From positions 47,182 through 111,181 of the forward strand of contig JAHBTL010000022.1 of NCBI GenBank assembly GCA_019638615.1: 64,000 nt of DNA, given 5' to 3'. Position numbers and translations under genes: made by a program. The notes beneath the pieces were generated by a model. It had not been told where the DNA came from and did not search any database. It was given only the letters and a program-made list of their open reading frames with translations. This DNA comes from Chitinophagaceae bacterium (GTDB lineage Bacteria; Bacteroidota; Bacteroidia; Chitinophagales; Chitinophagaceae). Positions 24,626 to 33,973 of this stretch are shown piece by piece; position 1 is the first letter of the stretch; every line of letters starts with the position of its first letter.

Positions 24626-25870
24626 TTATTCTATGGCATAGATATAGGTATCTGCACTTCCAAAATACAATACTCCTTCGTCTATCCATACGGTGGAAAG
24701 AATGCTCCCCATCGTTAAAAACGCTTCATACAGTGAATTAATATCTTCCTGGTATTTGGCTATTATATCTTCCCTTATCTTTTTTGAAGCATCCAAAAAA
24801 GCCGCATGATTCTTTTGACTTAACTCGGTTCGAAAGATTGCCGAAACCTTTCCTGTAGCAATATCTAATTTGTAAAGCACTCCGTCCATGCACCCAAAAT
24901 AAGCAGCGTTATTGTTAATAGAAGCGCTGCTAAATATATTAAGGGGAACAAATGGATCATACAGCTTTTCGCCATAATTTTTTCCAAGCACAGTGATATT
25001 GTGCGCATCAGACATGGTTACGATCAACCTGTCTTCCGAAACACTTGGAACGCTCGTCCAGCTTCCCGGCTGATGGTATACCCAGTGCCCGCTTCCATCT
25101 CTTATTTTCAATGCATATACATTATAGTCCCTGGCACAGAAAAAAACGGTGCTGTCGGCAATTGTTGCGTTAAATTGTACTTCTCCTTTCGGGAAATAAT
25201 GTTCTCCTATTGTATTGAACTTCCACCGCAAAGTACCGTCGGTATTGATACAATAAAAAAATCCGTCAAAGCTTCCTGCCAGCACGGCGTTATCTGCTAT
25301 TACGGGTGAAGCATGTACAATGCCGCCGGTTTTATATTTCCACAACATCTTACCTGTATGCTCATCCAGAGCATAGATATAGCTGTCGCCGCATCCGAAA
25401 TAGACTACCCCGTTGCTTATGGCAGGAGACGATTGGTAATAATCCCAGGCATCGTAAAACTGTTCTCCTGCTGTGCTGAATGTCCATTCCTGCTTCCCGG
25501 TGTTTGCATTGAGGGCGTAAAAAATGCCATCGGTGCTTATAAAGAAAATTTTATTCCCCTCCGCAGCAATAGAAGACCGTATTTCACCGCCGCTCCTGAA
25601 TTTCCAGACCAAGCGGCCGCTTGTTTTATCAAGCGCATACAATATGCTGTCGCACGAGCCGGTTATGAGCATATTTTTGACAAGCACGGGAGACGAAAAT
25701 ATTTTTCCTTTTGTTTTGAACTTCCATTTGACAGACGGATGGTCTGCTACCTGTTTTGAAGAGGTGAAATTTTTTCTGCCTGCCGTTCTGCAAAATTGCT
25801 GTGCATATGCAGCACCGGTTGTTATTGAGGCAATTGTGATAATAAAATATATACTTAGCGTTTTATGCAT
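24626..25870 (-). CDS. Secreted PQQ-type beta-propeller protein
   Basis: The 414-residue product has a signal peptide ending AAYAQQ and about seven propeller blades. They carry the repeated signature of PQQ-enzyme/BamB-like propellers: LYALDKTSGRLVWKFRSGG, YALNANTGKQEWTF, YALDEHTGKMLWKYKTGG, YALKIRDGSGHWVY. Aligned A/W-x-x-x-T-G-x-x-x-W motifs indicate a structural propeller. No catalytic aspartate or cysteine pair of quinoprotein dehydrogenases is visible, so it is probably a binding or scaffold protein in the periplasm. It stands alone on the minus strand. Confidence 0.88.
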   Translation of the reverse strand: MHKTLSIYFIITIASITTGAAYAQQFCRTAGRKNFTSSKQVADHPSVKWKFKTKGKIFSSPVLVKNMLITGSCDSILYALDKTSGRLVWKFRSGGEIRSSIAAEGNKIFFISTDGIFYALNANTGKQEWTFSTAGEQFYDAWDYYQSSPAISNGVVYFGCGDSYIYALDEHTGKMLWKYKTGGIVHASPVIADNAVLAGSFDGFFYCINTDGTLRWKFNTIGEHYFPKGEVQFNATIADSTVFFCARDYNVYALKIRDGSGHWVYHQPGSWTSVPSVSEDRLIVTMSDAHNITVLGKNYGEKLYDPFVPLNIFSSASINNNAAYFGCMDGVLYKLDIATGKVSAIFRTELSQKNHAAFLDASKKIREDIIAKYQEDINSLYEAFLTMGSILSTVWIDEGVLYFGSADTYIYAIE

Positions 25871-26252
25871 GTTCGGGAATAATAAACCTGGTAAGGTAGG
25901 TTGAAAAGATAAATATATTGATTTAAATGTTCCTTTGGTATCGTTGTTGACTTTTGGTTTTCCATAGTGTCTCCTCGCGTTAAACCTTGCGTGAAGGGAG
26001 GGACGCTGCGGGGAATTTGATCGTCTTCTTTTTCATAGCCACATCTTCTTTATATTGCAGGGGTAAAATTGCAGGCTTTGATGCTCCGCCTGCTGCGGAG
26101 TCCTGCCTACGCACATTGTTCAGAGGTGAGACTATGCGGAGAAAGAAATATCCTGCTTTTGCTTTTCATTACGCGGCGAGCCGGGCGGCTATCGCACATC
26201 CCTGTACGCCGAGACTACACCCGGGAAGATGGCAGAACACCCGGCGGCGAAA
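25871..26252. other. Intergenic region with a GC-rich repeat-like block
   Basis: The stretch 26060-26160 contains TTTGATGCTCCGCCTGC-TGCGGAG and, 60 nt on, GCGGAGAAAGAAAT. A related block with the same word order appears at 29640-29760. It reads like a dispersed non-coding repeat. The plus-strand frame across it is rich in arginine and alanine and is not a convincing gene. Confidence 0.4.
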
Positions 26253-26447
26253 AAATGGCGGCAGGTGCGAGTTGGAGGAGCTCTTTTTACTTTTATAAAC
26301 GGATAGCTTTTTTTTGAGCGCTACGATTTCTTTTGCCTGCTCCTGCACCTGTACCAGCAAGGTTAGCTTCTGAATAGCAAGTTCCTGCTGTGGCCTAAAA
26401 AAGGTTAACTTCGCAGCGATTTTCCAGGGTTTATAATTAAAGGGCAT
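26253..26447 (-). pseudogene. IS66-like transposase N-terminal remnant
   Basis: The first 65 residues of this minus-strand frame form a coiled coil followed by KKSSSNSHLPP. That is the layout of the N-terminal region of IS66-family transposases, in which a leucine-zipper-like stretch is followed by a KNSSNSS-PPS-like motif. After HLPP the frame turns into unrelated sequence, and no catalytic domain follows downstream. I read it as a broken fragment of an old insertion. The assignment rests on motif memory only. Confidence 0.5.
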
Positions 26448-26472
26448 TTACTTTTGTTCCAACATCAATAAC

Positions 26473-28098
26473 ATGTCAAAAAAGCAGGCGCAATCAAAAA
26501 CAACGACAGAGAAGACATTGCTTACAACAGTTCAGCCTACAGGAAATGATACGAAATCACAGCAATATCTGCCTTTGATATTTTGCAGCTTACTGGGCAT
26601 TTGGTATTATTATATGTTCAGCGTTTCCGAGGGTCTCTATCAGCATGATGAAACAGGTCATATGCTGGATATGCTCGGGTTTTGGGAGCATCCTCTGGAC
26701 ACGATGATCAATTTATGGTCGAGAGGCGGTTATAAAATACTATATGCCATTTCCGGTGCCATGGGAGAAAAGGCTATTGTAATAACCAACATACTTTTTA
26801 CCTGCGGATCCGCATATCTTACCTGGCTGGTGGCTAAAAAGCTGGAACTTAAACATGCCTGGCTGGGCTTTTTTTTATTCGGCCTGCAGCCATTTATCCT
26901 TAATCTTTCTTTCAGGTGCTACCCCGAAGTGCCTACCATGTTTTTTTCTATACTGCTCATTTTTTTCTACCTGCGTAAGCAATATATATGGGCGGCGGTT
27001 ACGGCTTCTTTTTTATTCACACTACGTCAGGAAATGGCCGTGTTTGCCGTATTCCTGGGTGTCTTTTTTTTGGTAAAAAAGAGATGGCTGCCATTCCTGT
27101 TGCTGGCCTGGGCTCCTATTGCCTTAGGATGTGTAGGGTGGTATAAGACCGGCAATCCCATGTTTATTGTAGATACTCTGGTACAGGGAGGGTTTGCCGA
27201 TACTTATCAGCGTAACGGTTTCTTCTATTTGTGGCTGATGATACCGGAAATTGTAGGAGCCATCATCGCTATTTTGTTTATATCCGGCTATATATCCGTA
27301 TTTACGGGCGATAAAGAAAGCAGGAAACAGCAGTTCCGGAAATTTCATTCGGTATTTATTTTATTTACTGTTTATTTTTTAATGCATTGTGTGTTTACAT
27401 CAAAATCCTTCGGCTTTGGGCGGAGCGGTGGCCTGGGCAGGTTTATCATTGTTGTATCACCATGTATCGCTTTAATAGCGCTGGCAGGGCTCAATTTTTA
27501 TAGCAGCATACAGGCATCAGTAAAAACAAAATTCAAGTTGTTCGCAGTTTCATTTCTTACACTGGTATTTTACCTGCTGTCACTGGAAAGTATCATGCCC
27601 GCAGTATTTAACAGCCTGGTAGTTATGAGCGCCGTAGACAAAAACGCTTTTGCGATAATGGTAAGCGCAGTTATTATATTCCTGCTGATTATACTAAAAC
27701 CTCAGAATACGCAATTATATGCGGCTTTGCTGGCCGGAATCCTGTTCCTCTATACGATTATTTCAGTAAAACCTATAGCGCTTACTGCAGAGGACGAAAC
27801 AATGAAAGATGCTGCCGACTGGTTCTGGAACTCCCCGTACGCAAAAGACAAAGTACATGCAGCGCATTCGTTATTTACTTATTATGGTATGAAGAACGGA
27901 GGGGATTACAGGCATGTGATGGGGCTGGACTCCACAACACTGGTGAATGCGCCCAAAGGAGAAATATTCGTGATAGACAATCATTATGCTTTGAAAAGCG
28001 TGAGCCCGGAGCTGCTCAACAAATCGAAGCTGGTAGTATTGCAACAGTTTAATATACAAGGCGCTCCTTTTGCAGCCGTTATACTGCAAAAACAATAA
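26473..28098 (+). CDS. GT-C type integral membrane glycosyltransferase
   Basis: The 541-residue protein has a soluble lead of about 30 residues and about eleven transmembrane helices. The first periplasmic loop carries YQHDETGHMLDM (about 57-68), an acidic motif in the place where GT-C/PMT-type glycosyltransferases hold their catalytic aspartate. Such enzymes transfer sugars from polyprenyl-phosphate carriers to lipid, protein or polysaccharide on the periplasmic face. A soluble C-terminal tail of about 100 residues (from about 440) completes it. The FAD oxidoreductase gene follows after 20 bp, so both likely belong to one surface-glycan pathway. Sugar and acceptor are unknown. Confidence 0.8.
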   Translation: MSKKQAQSKTTTEKTLLTTVQPTGNDTKSQQYLPLIFCSLLGIWYYYMFSVSEGLYQHDETGHMLDMLGFWEHPLDTMINLWSRGGYKILYAISGAMGEKAIVITNILFTCGSAYLTWLVAKKLELKHAWLGFFLFGLQPFILNLSFRCYPEVPTMFFSILLIFFYLRKQYIWAAVTASFLFTLRQEMAVFAVFLGVFFLVKKRWLPFLLLAWAPIALGCVGWYKTGNPMFIVDTLVQGGFADTYQRNGFFYLWLMIPEIVGAIIAILFISGYISVFTGDKESRKQQFRKFHSVFILFTVYFLMHCVFTSKSFGFGRSGGLGRFIIVVSPCIALIALAGLNFYSSIQASVKTKFKLFAVSFLTLVFYLLSLESIMPAVFNSLVVMSAVDKNAFAIMVSAVIIFLLIILKPQNTQLYAALLAGILFLYTIISVKPIALTAEDETMKDAADWFWNSPYAKDKVHAAHSLFTYYGMKNGGDYRHVMGLDSTTLVNAPKGEIFVIDNHYALKSVSPELLNKSKLVVLQQFNIQGAPFAAVILQKQ

Positions 28099-28118
28099 AA
28101 GAAGCTGAAGAAGAAGTT

Positions 28119-29543
28119 ATGAATGAAGAAAAAAGAATTGCCGTAATAGGAGCGGGACCTGCCGGCCTTACTGCCGCTTATTGTTTAACCAAAAAAGGCT
28201 ATAAGGTTGATGTGTACGAAGCAGATAAACAGGTGGGAGGGATGTGTAAAACAATTGATCTTTGGGGCTGGAAAGTAGATATAGGACCTCACCGGTTTTT
28301 CAGCAGCGACAGGAAAGTAAATGAACTGTGGCTGGAGGTTGCCGGAAGAGATTATAAAATGGTATCAAGGCTTACACGTATCTATTATAAATCGAAGTTC
28401 TATCTGTATCCGTTAAAGCCCATGAACGCGTTTTTAAATCTGGGGACTTTTGAAACGGCAAGATGCTTACTAAGCTATTTTGCACAGAAAATTAACCCTA
28501 CCCCGCTACGGGATGATTTTGAATCCTGGGTAACGCGCCGTTTTGGTAAAAGATTATTCTCTATTTTTTTTAAAAACTATTCAGAGAAACTCTGGGGACT
28601 ACCATGCACTGACCTGGATTCTGATTTTGCCACGCAAAGGATTAAAAAACTGTCCTTATATGAAGCAGTAAAAAACGCGTTCTTTGGAGGAGGCGGTCAT
28701 AAAACACTGGTTGATGAATTTGCCTACCCTGTGGGAGGTACCGGGATGATTTATGAGCGTATGGCGCAAAAAATACAGGAAGGAGGAGGAGGCTTATATT
28801 TGAATGCTCCTGTACAAAAAGTAATTATCCGGGATAAAACGGTAAAAGGGTTAATCAACAGCAGCGGTGCAGTAGTGGATTATGACCATGTCATCAGCAC
28901 CATGCCGCTGACTATTCTTGTAAACAGGCTGGATGGCAGGCCTGAAGATATTAAACAAAAGATTGCACAACTGAAATTCCGGAATACCATTATCGCTTAC
29001 CTGAAGATTGATGGTGTAAATATGTTTGAGGATAACTGGTTGTATGTACATTCTCCTGATATTAAAACCGGGCGGATCACTAATTTCAGAAACTGGGTGC
29101 CACAGTTATATAAAGATCAGCAAAACACGGTTATTGCAATGGAATACTGGTGTAATGATGAGGACGCGATGTGGAAGCAGGATGACGAGGCGCTTCTTGC
29201 AACAGCGAAGGAAGACATGGAAAAAACCGGATTATTAAAAGGAAATAAAATACTGGACGGTAAAATTGTGCGTGTGCCCAGGTGTTATCCGATTTACAAA
29301 AAAGGTTATAAACAGATGTTGTACCCGGTTGAGGAGTATTTGAAAACGATCAGGAATTTATATCCCATCGGGCGTTATGGCGCATTTAAATACAATAACC
29401 AGGATCATTCTATCTTAATGGGTATTATGGTAAGTGAAATTATTGCTGATGGGAAAGCACAAGATTTATGGGCCGTAAATACAGATTATGAAAGTTACCA
29501 GGAAAGCGCTGTTATTACTGAAACAGGACTGGAAATAAAATAA
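28119..29543 (+). CDS. FAD-dependent oxidoreductase, UDP-galactopyranose mutase/amine oxidase fold
   Basis: The 474-residue protein starts with a dinucleotide-binding fold, VIGAGPAGLTAAY (9-21) and E35 in VYEADKQVGGMC, which binds FAD. The conserved DIGPHRFFSSD block follows at about 53-63. The family comprises UDP-galactopyranose mutase-like and protoporphyrinogen oxidase-like flavoproteins common in surface-sugar loci. The substrate cannot be fixed, but its place 20 bp behind a GT-C glycosyltransferase favours a nucleotide-sugar or polyprenyl-sugar modifying role. No signal peptide is present. Confidence 0.86.
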   Translation: MNEEKRIAVIGAGPAGLTAAYCLTKKGYKVDVYEADKQVGGMCKTIDLWGWKVDIGPHRFFSSDRKVNELWLEVAGRDYKMVSRLTRIYYKSKFYLYPLKPMNAFLNLGTFETARCLLSYFAQKINPTPLRDDFESWVTRRFGKRLFSIFFKNYSEKLWGLPCTDLDSDFATQRIKKLSLYEAVKNAFFGGGGHKTLVDEFAYPVGGTGMIYERMAQKIQEGGGGLYLNAPVQKVIIRDKTVKGLINSSGAVVDYDHVISTMPLTILVNRLDGRPEDIKQKIAQLKFRNTIIAYLKIDGVNMFEDNWLYVHSPDIKTGRITNFRNWVPQLYKDQQNTVIAMEYWCNDEDAMWKQDDEALLATAKEDMEKTGLLKGNKILDGKIVRVPRCYPIYKKGYKQMLYPVEEYLKTIRNLYPIGRYGAFKYNNQDHSILMGIMVSEIIADGKAQDLWAVNTDYESYQESAVITETGLEIK

Positions 29544-29933
29544 TATTACCGAAGACAGGCAGAAAGCACCCCGAGGTATAATCATCGTCTCTCTTTTATT
29601 TAATCTACATCTTCCTCATGTGGCATTAAATACAACCTTTGATTCTCCACCTGCCGCAGAGGCGCCTGCTAATTCACGTAGCCCGGATGAGAGAGCCGGG
29701 TAGGCAAGAGCATTTCAGCCAACACATGATTTGGAGTTGAGGTGTTGCAGAGAAAGAAATTTATTAGCAGCCGGGGCGCTGTCGATCCGGTATTGCATCC
29801 CGGCAGCAAACCGGGGCAAAAATTTCACAGTACGTTCATCGGACTGCACGCTCCATAGCAACCGCTTCTGCTGAGTAACTATGCTATAAAAACGGCATGT
29901 TATTATGAGTAATTATTTTTAAAACAGGGTTAT
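29544..29933. other. Intergenic region with a dispersed repeat-like block
   Basis: Positions 29640-29760 hold TTTGATTCTCCACCTGCCGC, AGAGGCGCCTGC and, further on, GCAGAGAAAGAAAT. The order matches 26070-26150. There are also inverted AGCCCGG/CCGGGTA words near 29680-29705. No gene is seen. Confidence 0.4.
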
Positions 29934-30140
29934 ATGAACAACAAACGGTCCCGCCAGTATTTTCAAAAGCAAAAAGGAGCCACGCATCCCATTCGTAGAA
30001 AGGAAGATGTACAGAAAAATCCGGATAACAGGATTGACCAGGATTTTCCGGGGTTCCCGCATGCGCCCGCAAAGGAAGAGCTTATTAATCCCGAGACAAA
30101 GCAGGATGAAAAAACTGCCGGCACCGACGGAGAGCGTTAA
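29934..30140 (+). CDS. Small hydrophilic conserved protein
   Basis: The 68-residue product is rich in lysine, asparagine and proline, without a signal peptide or hydrophobic segment, and is probably disordered. Its centre, DQDFPGFPHAPAKEELINP, is a pattern I recall from short uncharacterised proteins of Chitinophagaceae and Sphingobacteriaceae. This supports it being a real gene although it stands alone. No function is known. It lies 14 bp from the convergent VOC protein gene. Confidence 0.72.
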   Translation: MNNKRSRQYFQKQKGATHPIRRKEDVQKNPDNRIDQDFPGFPHAPAKEELINPETKQDEKTAGTDGER

Positions 30141-30154
30141 TGACAGGATCGCTC

Positions 30155-30577
30155 TTACAGTACCTGGTTAAACTCCAGCCTTTCTCCATCGGGGCCGGTA
30201 ATATTGAAATATTTGCAGCCGTTTTTCCAGAATTGTAAAAAAACAGGTGCCGGCTCCAGGATATTAAACCCTGCTTTCAACAGGCTGTCGTATGCTGCAT
30301 TAATATCACTCACATCAAAAGCTATGTGGTCAATATGCCCGTCCTTCCTGTTTTTAACCTCCTGCAATAGGGCCCCGGGCAACTGGTAAAGCTCAATAAC
30401 AATAGCGCCCTGTTGCATCATAATGCATGTTCCTTTTCCTTCGGGTTGTGTAAATTCCGCTTCCATTACGTTGGTAAAACCAAGCATGCGGTAAAAATTT
30501 TCTGATGTGCGGATATCCGTCACAGGAATTCCGATGTGCTGAATGGCTTTTAGCGATAACTGTACGGGCAATGGCAT
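30155..30577 (-). CDS. VOC-family glyoxalase/dioxygenase-like protein
   Basis: The 140-residue protein consists of two beta-alpha-beta-beta-beta modules of the vicinal-oxygen-chelate superfamily. Metal-ligand positions are H14 in IQHIGIPV, E62 in AIVIELYQ, H83 in HIDHIAFDV and E135 in DGERLEFNQ. It may be a glyoxalase I-like lyase or isomerase, but the substrate is not evident. It is a single cytoplasmic gene. Confidence 0.87.
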   Translation of the reverse strand: MPLPVQLSLKAIQHIGIPVTDIRTSENFYRMLGFTNVMEAEFTQPEGKGTCIMMQQGAIVIELYQLPGALLQEVKNRKDGHIDHIAFDVSDINAAYDSLLKAGFNILEPAPVFLQFWKNGCKYFNITGPDGERLEFNQVL

Positions 30578-30680
30578 GACTTTTTTTGTGCTTTTTTATG
30601 AATGAGATCCTTCCGGCACAATTAAATTAACCAGAATTTTTTTACGGCATGCAATTTTCTTTTGTTAGGTTACACATTAT

Positions 30681-31727
30681 ATGCAGCTCATAGAATTTAC
30701 AGACAAGGGGCTTTATTGCAGCGCCGGAGATTTTTATATTGATCCCTGGGCACCTGTAGACAAGGCGGTGATCACTCACGCGCACAGCGACCACGCTCGC
30801 CCGGGGAATGCTTTTTACCTCTGCCACACGCAAACAGCTCCTGTTTTAAAGCTGAGGTTGGGAGACATCAGTGTACAAACACTGGAATGGAATGAACCTG
30901 TTTATATCAATAACGTTAAAGTATCCTTGTACCCTGCAGGGCATATCATCGGCTCATCGCAGGTAAAGGTGGAGCACAATGGCGAAATATGGGTAGTAAG
31001 CGGTGATTATAAAATTGAAAATGACGGGTTAAGCGGGACATTTGAACCGGTTCGCTGTCATACTTTTATTTCCGAATCCACCTTCGGGTTGCCTGTTTAC
31101 CACTGGAAATCACAGCAGGAAATTTTTGCCGATATACGGCAATGGGTTACCGGCAACCAGCGGGCAGGCAAAACTTCCGTGATGATCGCATACAGCCTGG
31201 GCAAGGCGCAAAGAGTTTTGAAGTGCATAGCGGAAATTACCGACAGGATCTTTGTGCATGGCGCTGTATGGAATGTGCACCAGGCGCTGCTGGCAGCAGG
31301 CCGGGCATTGCCGGCCGTACAGAGGATTACTCCTGAAACAAATAAAAGTGCTTTTAAAAATGCGGTTATCATTGCTCCTCCCAGCGCCGACGGAACGCCG
31401 TGGATGAAAAAGTTTAATCCTTACAGCGTGGGAGTATGCAGCGGCTGGATGCAGATACGCGGCAACATGCGGCGCAGGAATGCAGATGCCGGTTTTGCAT
31501 TGAGCGATCATGCAGACTGGGAAGGGTTATTAACGGCAGTAAAAGAAACCGGCGCTGAAAAAGTGTTTGTAACCCACGGCTTTCAGTCTGCCTTCAGCCG
31601 TTATTTAAATGAAAACGGCATACGATCGGAAGAAGTAAAAACAGCATACGGAGGGGAGGAGGAAGAGCAGGAAAAGCCTTCTACGTCTAAAGAGCAGGAA
31701 GAAGAAATTGCAGGAGGTGACATATGA
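30681..31727 (+). CDS. Ligase-associated DNA exonuclease (metallo-beta-lactamase/beta-CASP-like)
   Basis: The 348-residue protein has the motif HAHSDHARPG (H33, H35, D37, H38), then GHIIGSSQ, SGDYK and a late SDHADW block. This is the set of metal ligands of RNase J/CPSF73-like nucleases. With an ATP-dependent ligase gene overlapping its stop it matches the ligase-associated DNA exonuclease family of a bacterial DNA repair cluster. The C-terminal 25 residues are an acidic lysine/glutamate tail. The last codons also form AGGAGGTGA, a strong Shine-Dalgarno sequence for the overlapping ligase start, unusual for this genome. Confidence 0.93.
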   Translation: MQLIEFTDKGLYCSAGDFYIDPWAPVDKAVITHAHSDHARPGNAFYLCHTQTAPVLKLRLGDISVQTLEWNEPVYINNVKVSLYPAGHIIGSSQVKVEHNGEIWVVSGDYKIENDGLSGTFEPVRCHTFISESTFGLPVYHWKSQQEIFADIRQWVTGNQRAGKTSVMIAYSLGKAQRVLKCIAEITDRIFVHGAVWNVHQALLAAGRALPAVQRITPETNKSAFKNAVIIAPPSADGTPWMKKFNPYSVGVCSGWMQIRGNMRRRNADAGFALSDHADWEGLLTAVKETGAEKVFVTHGFQSAFSRYLNENGIRSEEVKTAYGGEEEEQEKPSTSKEQEEEIAGGDI

Positions 31728-33319
31728 AAACCTTTGCTTTATTAATCGCTCAATTGGGCGCCAGCACCAAAACCAACGAAAAGCTGGATGCGTTGGCGGA
31801 ATATTTTGCAACAGCCGCTGATCCGGATAAGGTATGGGTGATCGCTTTGTTCAGCGGCAGGCGCCCCAAAAGGGTCATCAGCTCTGCCTTTTTACAGTTA
31901 TGGTGCATGGAAGCCGCCAACCTCCCGGCGTGGTTATTTGAAGAATGCTATCATACGGTAGGCGACCTGGGAGAAACCATTGCCTTGCTTTTACCGCCCG
32001 CGAACCGCGAACGCAGTGATACGAGCCTTTCCTCTGTTATCAGCAGGCTAATGACGGTTGAGAAGGAAGAAGAGCGTGTTAAAAAGGCCTTTGTAATGGA
32101 TACCTGGATGCAACTGGACAAAGACGAACGTTTTGTTTTTAATAAACTGCTTACCGGAAATTTCAGGATCGGCGTTTCACAAAAAACGATCGTAAATGCA
32201 CTGGCAAAAACAATACAACTGGAACCCAGTGTAATTGCACATCGCATCAGCGGCAACTGGGATCCTGCTACCACTTCGTTTGAAACATTATTAAGCGAAA
32301 AATCTTCCGCGGCCGATCATTCAAAGCCCTACCCTTTTTACCTGGCGTATGCCATAGACGGGGAAGTGAGCGCTATAGGCAACGAAGAAGAATGGCAGGC
32401 AGAATGGAAATGGGATGGCATACGCGGGCAGCTCATCAAACGCAACCATGAAATTTTTGTGTGGAGCAGGGGAGAAGAGCTGATGACGGAAAAATTTCCT
32501 GAATATCATGCACTAAAGAACATGCTGCCGGAGGGACTGGTGCTGGATGGTGAGATTATCCCCAGCATTGAAAACAAGCCCCTGCCCTTTGCCCTGTTGC
32601 AAACGCGCATAGGGAGAAAAAATGTTACAGGTAAAAATCTCCGGGAAGCGCCTATCGCATTTTTCGCATATGATGTATTGGAATACAATGGAAACGATTT
32701 CAGGGGGCAGCCATTGAGCGCACGCCGTGTATTGCTGGAGGAAATAGTAAGCGCTGTGAACCACCCGGTACTGATCATTTCCCCCGTTATTGAATTTACC
32801 TCCTGGGATCAACTGGAGAACATCCGGAGCGGCTCACGCGATATGGGTGCCGAAGGTATTATGCTCAAGCGAAAATCTTCTGCTTACCAGGTGGGACGTA
32901 GGGTGGGCGATTGGTGGAAATGGAAAGTGGATCCGTTGGTGATCGATGCAGTGATGGTATACGCACAAAAAGGGCACGGGCGCAGAAGTAATTTGTACAC
33001 AGATTATACGTTCGCGGTAAAAGACGGCGACCGGTTGGTGAGCTTTACGAAAGCCTACTCCGGTTTAACGGATAAAGAGTTCGCTCAGGTAGACGCGTTT
33101 GTAAAAAAGAATTCACTTGAAAAATTCGGCCCTGTAAGAACAGTTAAGCCCGAACTTGTTTTTGAAATAGCGTTTGAAGGAATAGCGGCCAGCAACCGGC
33201 ATAAATCGGGAGTGGCATTGCGTTTCCCACGCATTAACCGCTGGAGGAGAGATAAAAAACCAGACGAGATCAACACGCTGGAGGACCTGAAAAAATTGCT
33301 GCAGGCATATGGCAAATGA
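31724..33319 (+). CDS. ATP-dependent DNA ligase
   Basis: The 531-residue enzyme seals nicks with ATP. The nucleotidyl-transferase motif I is EWKWDGIRGQ with the catalytic lysine at residue 229. Later motifs include VLDGEII, AYDVLE, EGIMLKR and WWKWK. An N-terminal DNA-binding domain covers about 1-200 and an OB fold follows the catalytic core, ending in a basic tail (RFPRINRWRRDKKPDEINTL). The ATG overlaps the exonuclease stop (ATGA), with the SD in the exonuclease coding region, so the two are made together. In many bacteria this pair sits with an Lhr-like helicase and a metallophosphoesterase; neither follows here. Confidence 0.95.
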   Translation: MKTFALLIAQLGASTKTNEKLDALAEYFATAADPDKVWVIALFSGRRPKRVISSAFLQLWCMEAANLPAWLFEECYHTVGDLGETIALLLPPANRERSDTSLSSVISRLMTVEKEEERVKKAFVMDTWMQLDKDERFVFNKLLTGNFRIGVSQKTIVNALAKTIQLEPSVIAHRISGNWDPATTSFETLLSEKSSAADHSKPYPFYLAYAIDGEVSAIGNEEEWQAEWKWDGIRGQLIKRNHEIFVWSRGEELMTEKFPEYHALKNMLPEGLVLDGEIIPSIENKPLPFALLQTRIGRKNVTGKNLREAPIAFFAYDVLEYNGNDFRGQPLSARRVLLEEIVSAVNHPVLIISPVIEFTSWDQLENIRSGSRDMGAEGIMLKRKSSAYQVGRRVGDWWKWKVDPLVIDAVMVYAQKGHGRRSNLYTDYTFAVKDGDRLVSFTKAYSGLTDKEFAQVDAFVKKNSLEKFGPVRTVKPELVFEIAFEGIAASNRHKSGVALRFPRINRWRRDKKPDEINTLEDLKKLLQAYGK

Positions 33320-33489
33320 ACCGGCTTTACTTCTTGCTCCAAAGGGGCGGACTCATTCATGCATGACGAACATCCTTGCTCTTTGTTTAAATTATACACA
33401 TGGCTGAACGAAGATTTACTGAATGTGAGAAATTATAATGTGCTTTTTTAAATAAATGAGCTAACTTAATAGGAACTAAAGCTCTTTTT

Positions 33490-33888
33490 ATGATACACCT
33501 AACGATTTCCCGCATTGCCATTTTACTACTGGCGCTCGTAATGATTGTTTTCGGAATTCAGCACTTTACCAATCCTGACAACATGCTGGTATATGTGCCG
33601 CTTTATCTTCCGAAAGGAATAGTTTGGGTTTATTTAGTAGGAATAGCGTTTATCCTTGCAGCGCTCGCTTTTATAACCAACCGGTACGTTTCTTTGGCCG
33701 GGTACCTGCTTGCCGGATTGCTGGTATTGTTCGTAGTATTGATTCACATACCCAATCACCTGAACTCCGGTGATCCGGTTATGAGACAGATAGCCCTGGT
33801 AAATGCATTGAAAGATACAGCATTGGCCGGATTTGCCATGTACATTGCCAGCACTGCCAAACACCAGCGGTTAACCGCCAGTAACTAA
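33490..33888 (+). CDS. DoxX-like small membrane protein
   Basis: The 132-residue protein has four transmembrane helices (about 7-24, 43-62, 66-87 and 105-122) and the DoxX-family signs FGIQHFTNPD after helix 1 and NHL...D in the loop before helix 4. Family members are membrane proteins of unclear redox or quinone-linked roles. It is a single gene preceded by a 170-bp AT-rich gap. Confidence 0.82.
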   Translation: MIHLTISRIAILLLALVMIVFGIQHFTNPDNMLVYVPLYLPKGIVWVYLVGIAFILAALAFITNRYVSLAGYLLAGLLVLFVVLIHIPNHLNSGDPVMRQIALVNALKDTALAGFAMYIASTAKHQRLTASN

Positions 33889-33973
33889 AATCGCTTATTT
33901 TAGAATGAATGAATTGTTCCCGGGCGTATATTCCCGGAACAGGTAAAGCCATGCCGGGAGTGAACTTCCTGAT

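Noticed and set aside
25987-26317. Two plus-strand frames in the gap before the glycosyltransferase gene
   Set aside because: Arginine-rich, low-complexity translations across a GC-rich repeat-like block; opposite the IS66-like remnant.
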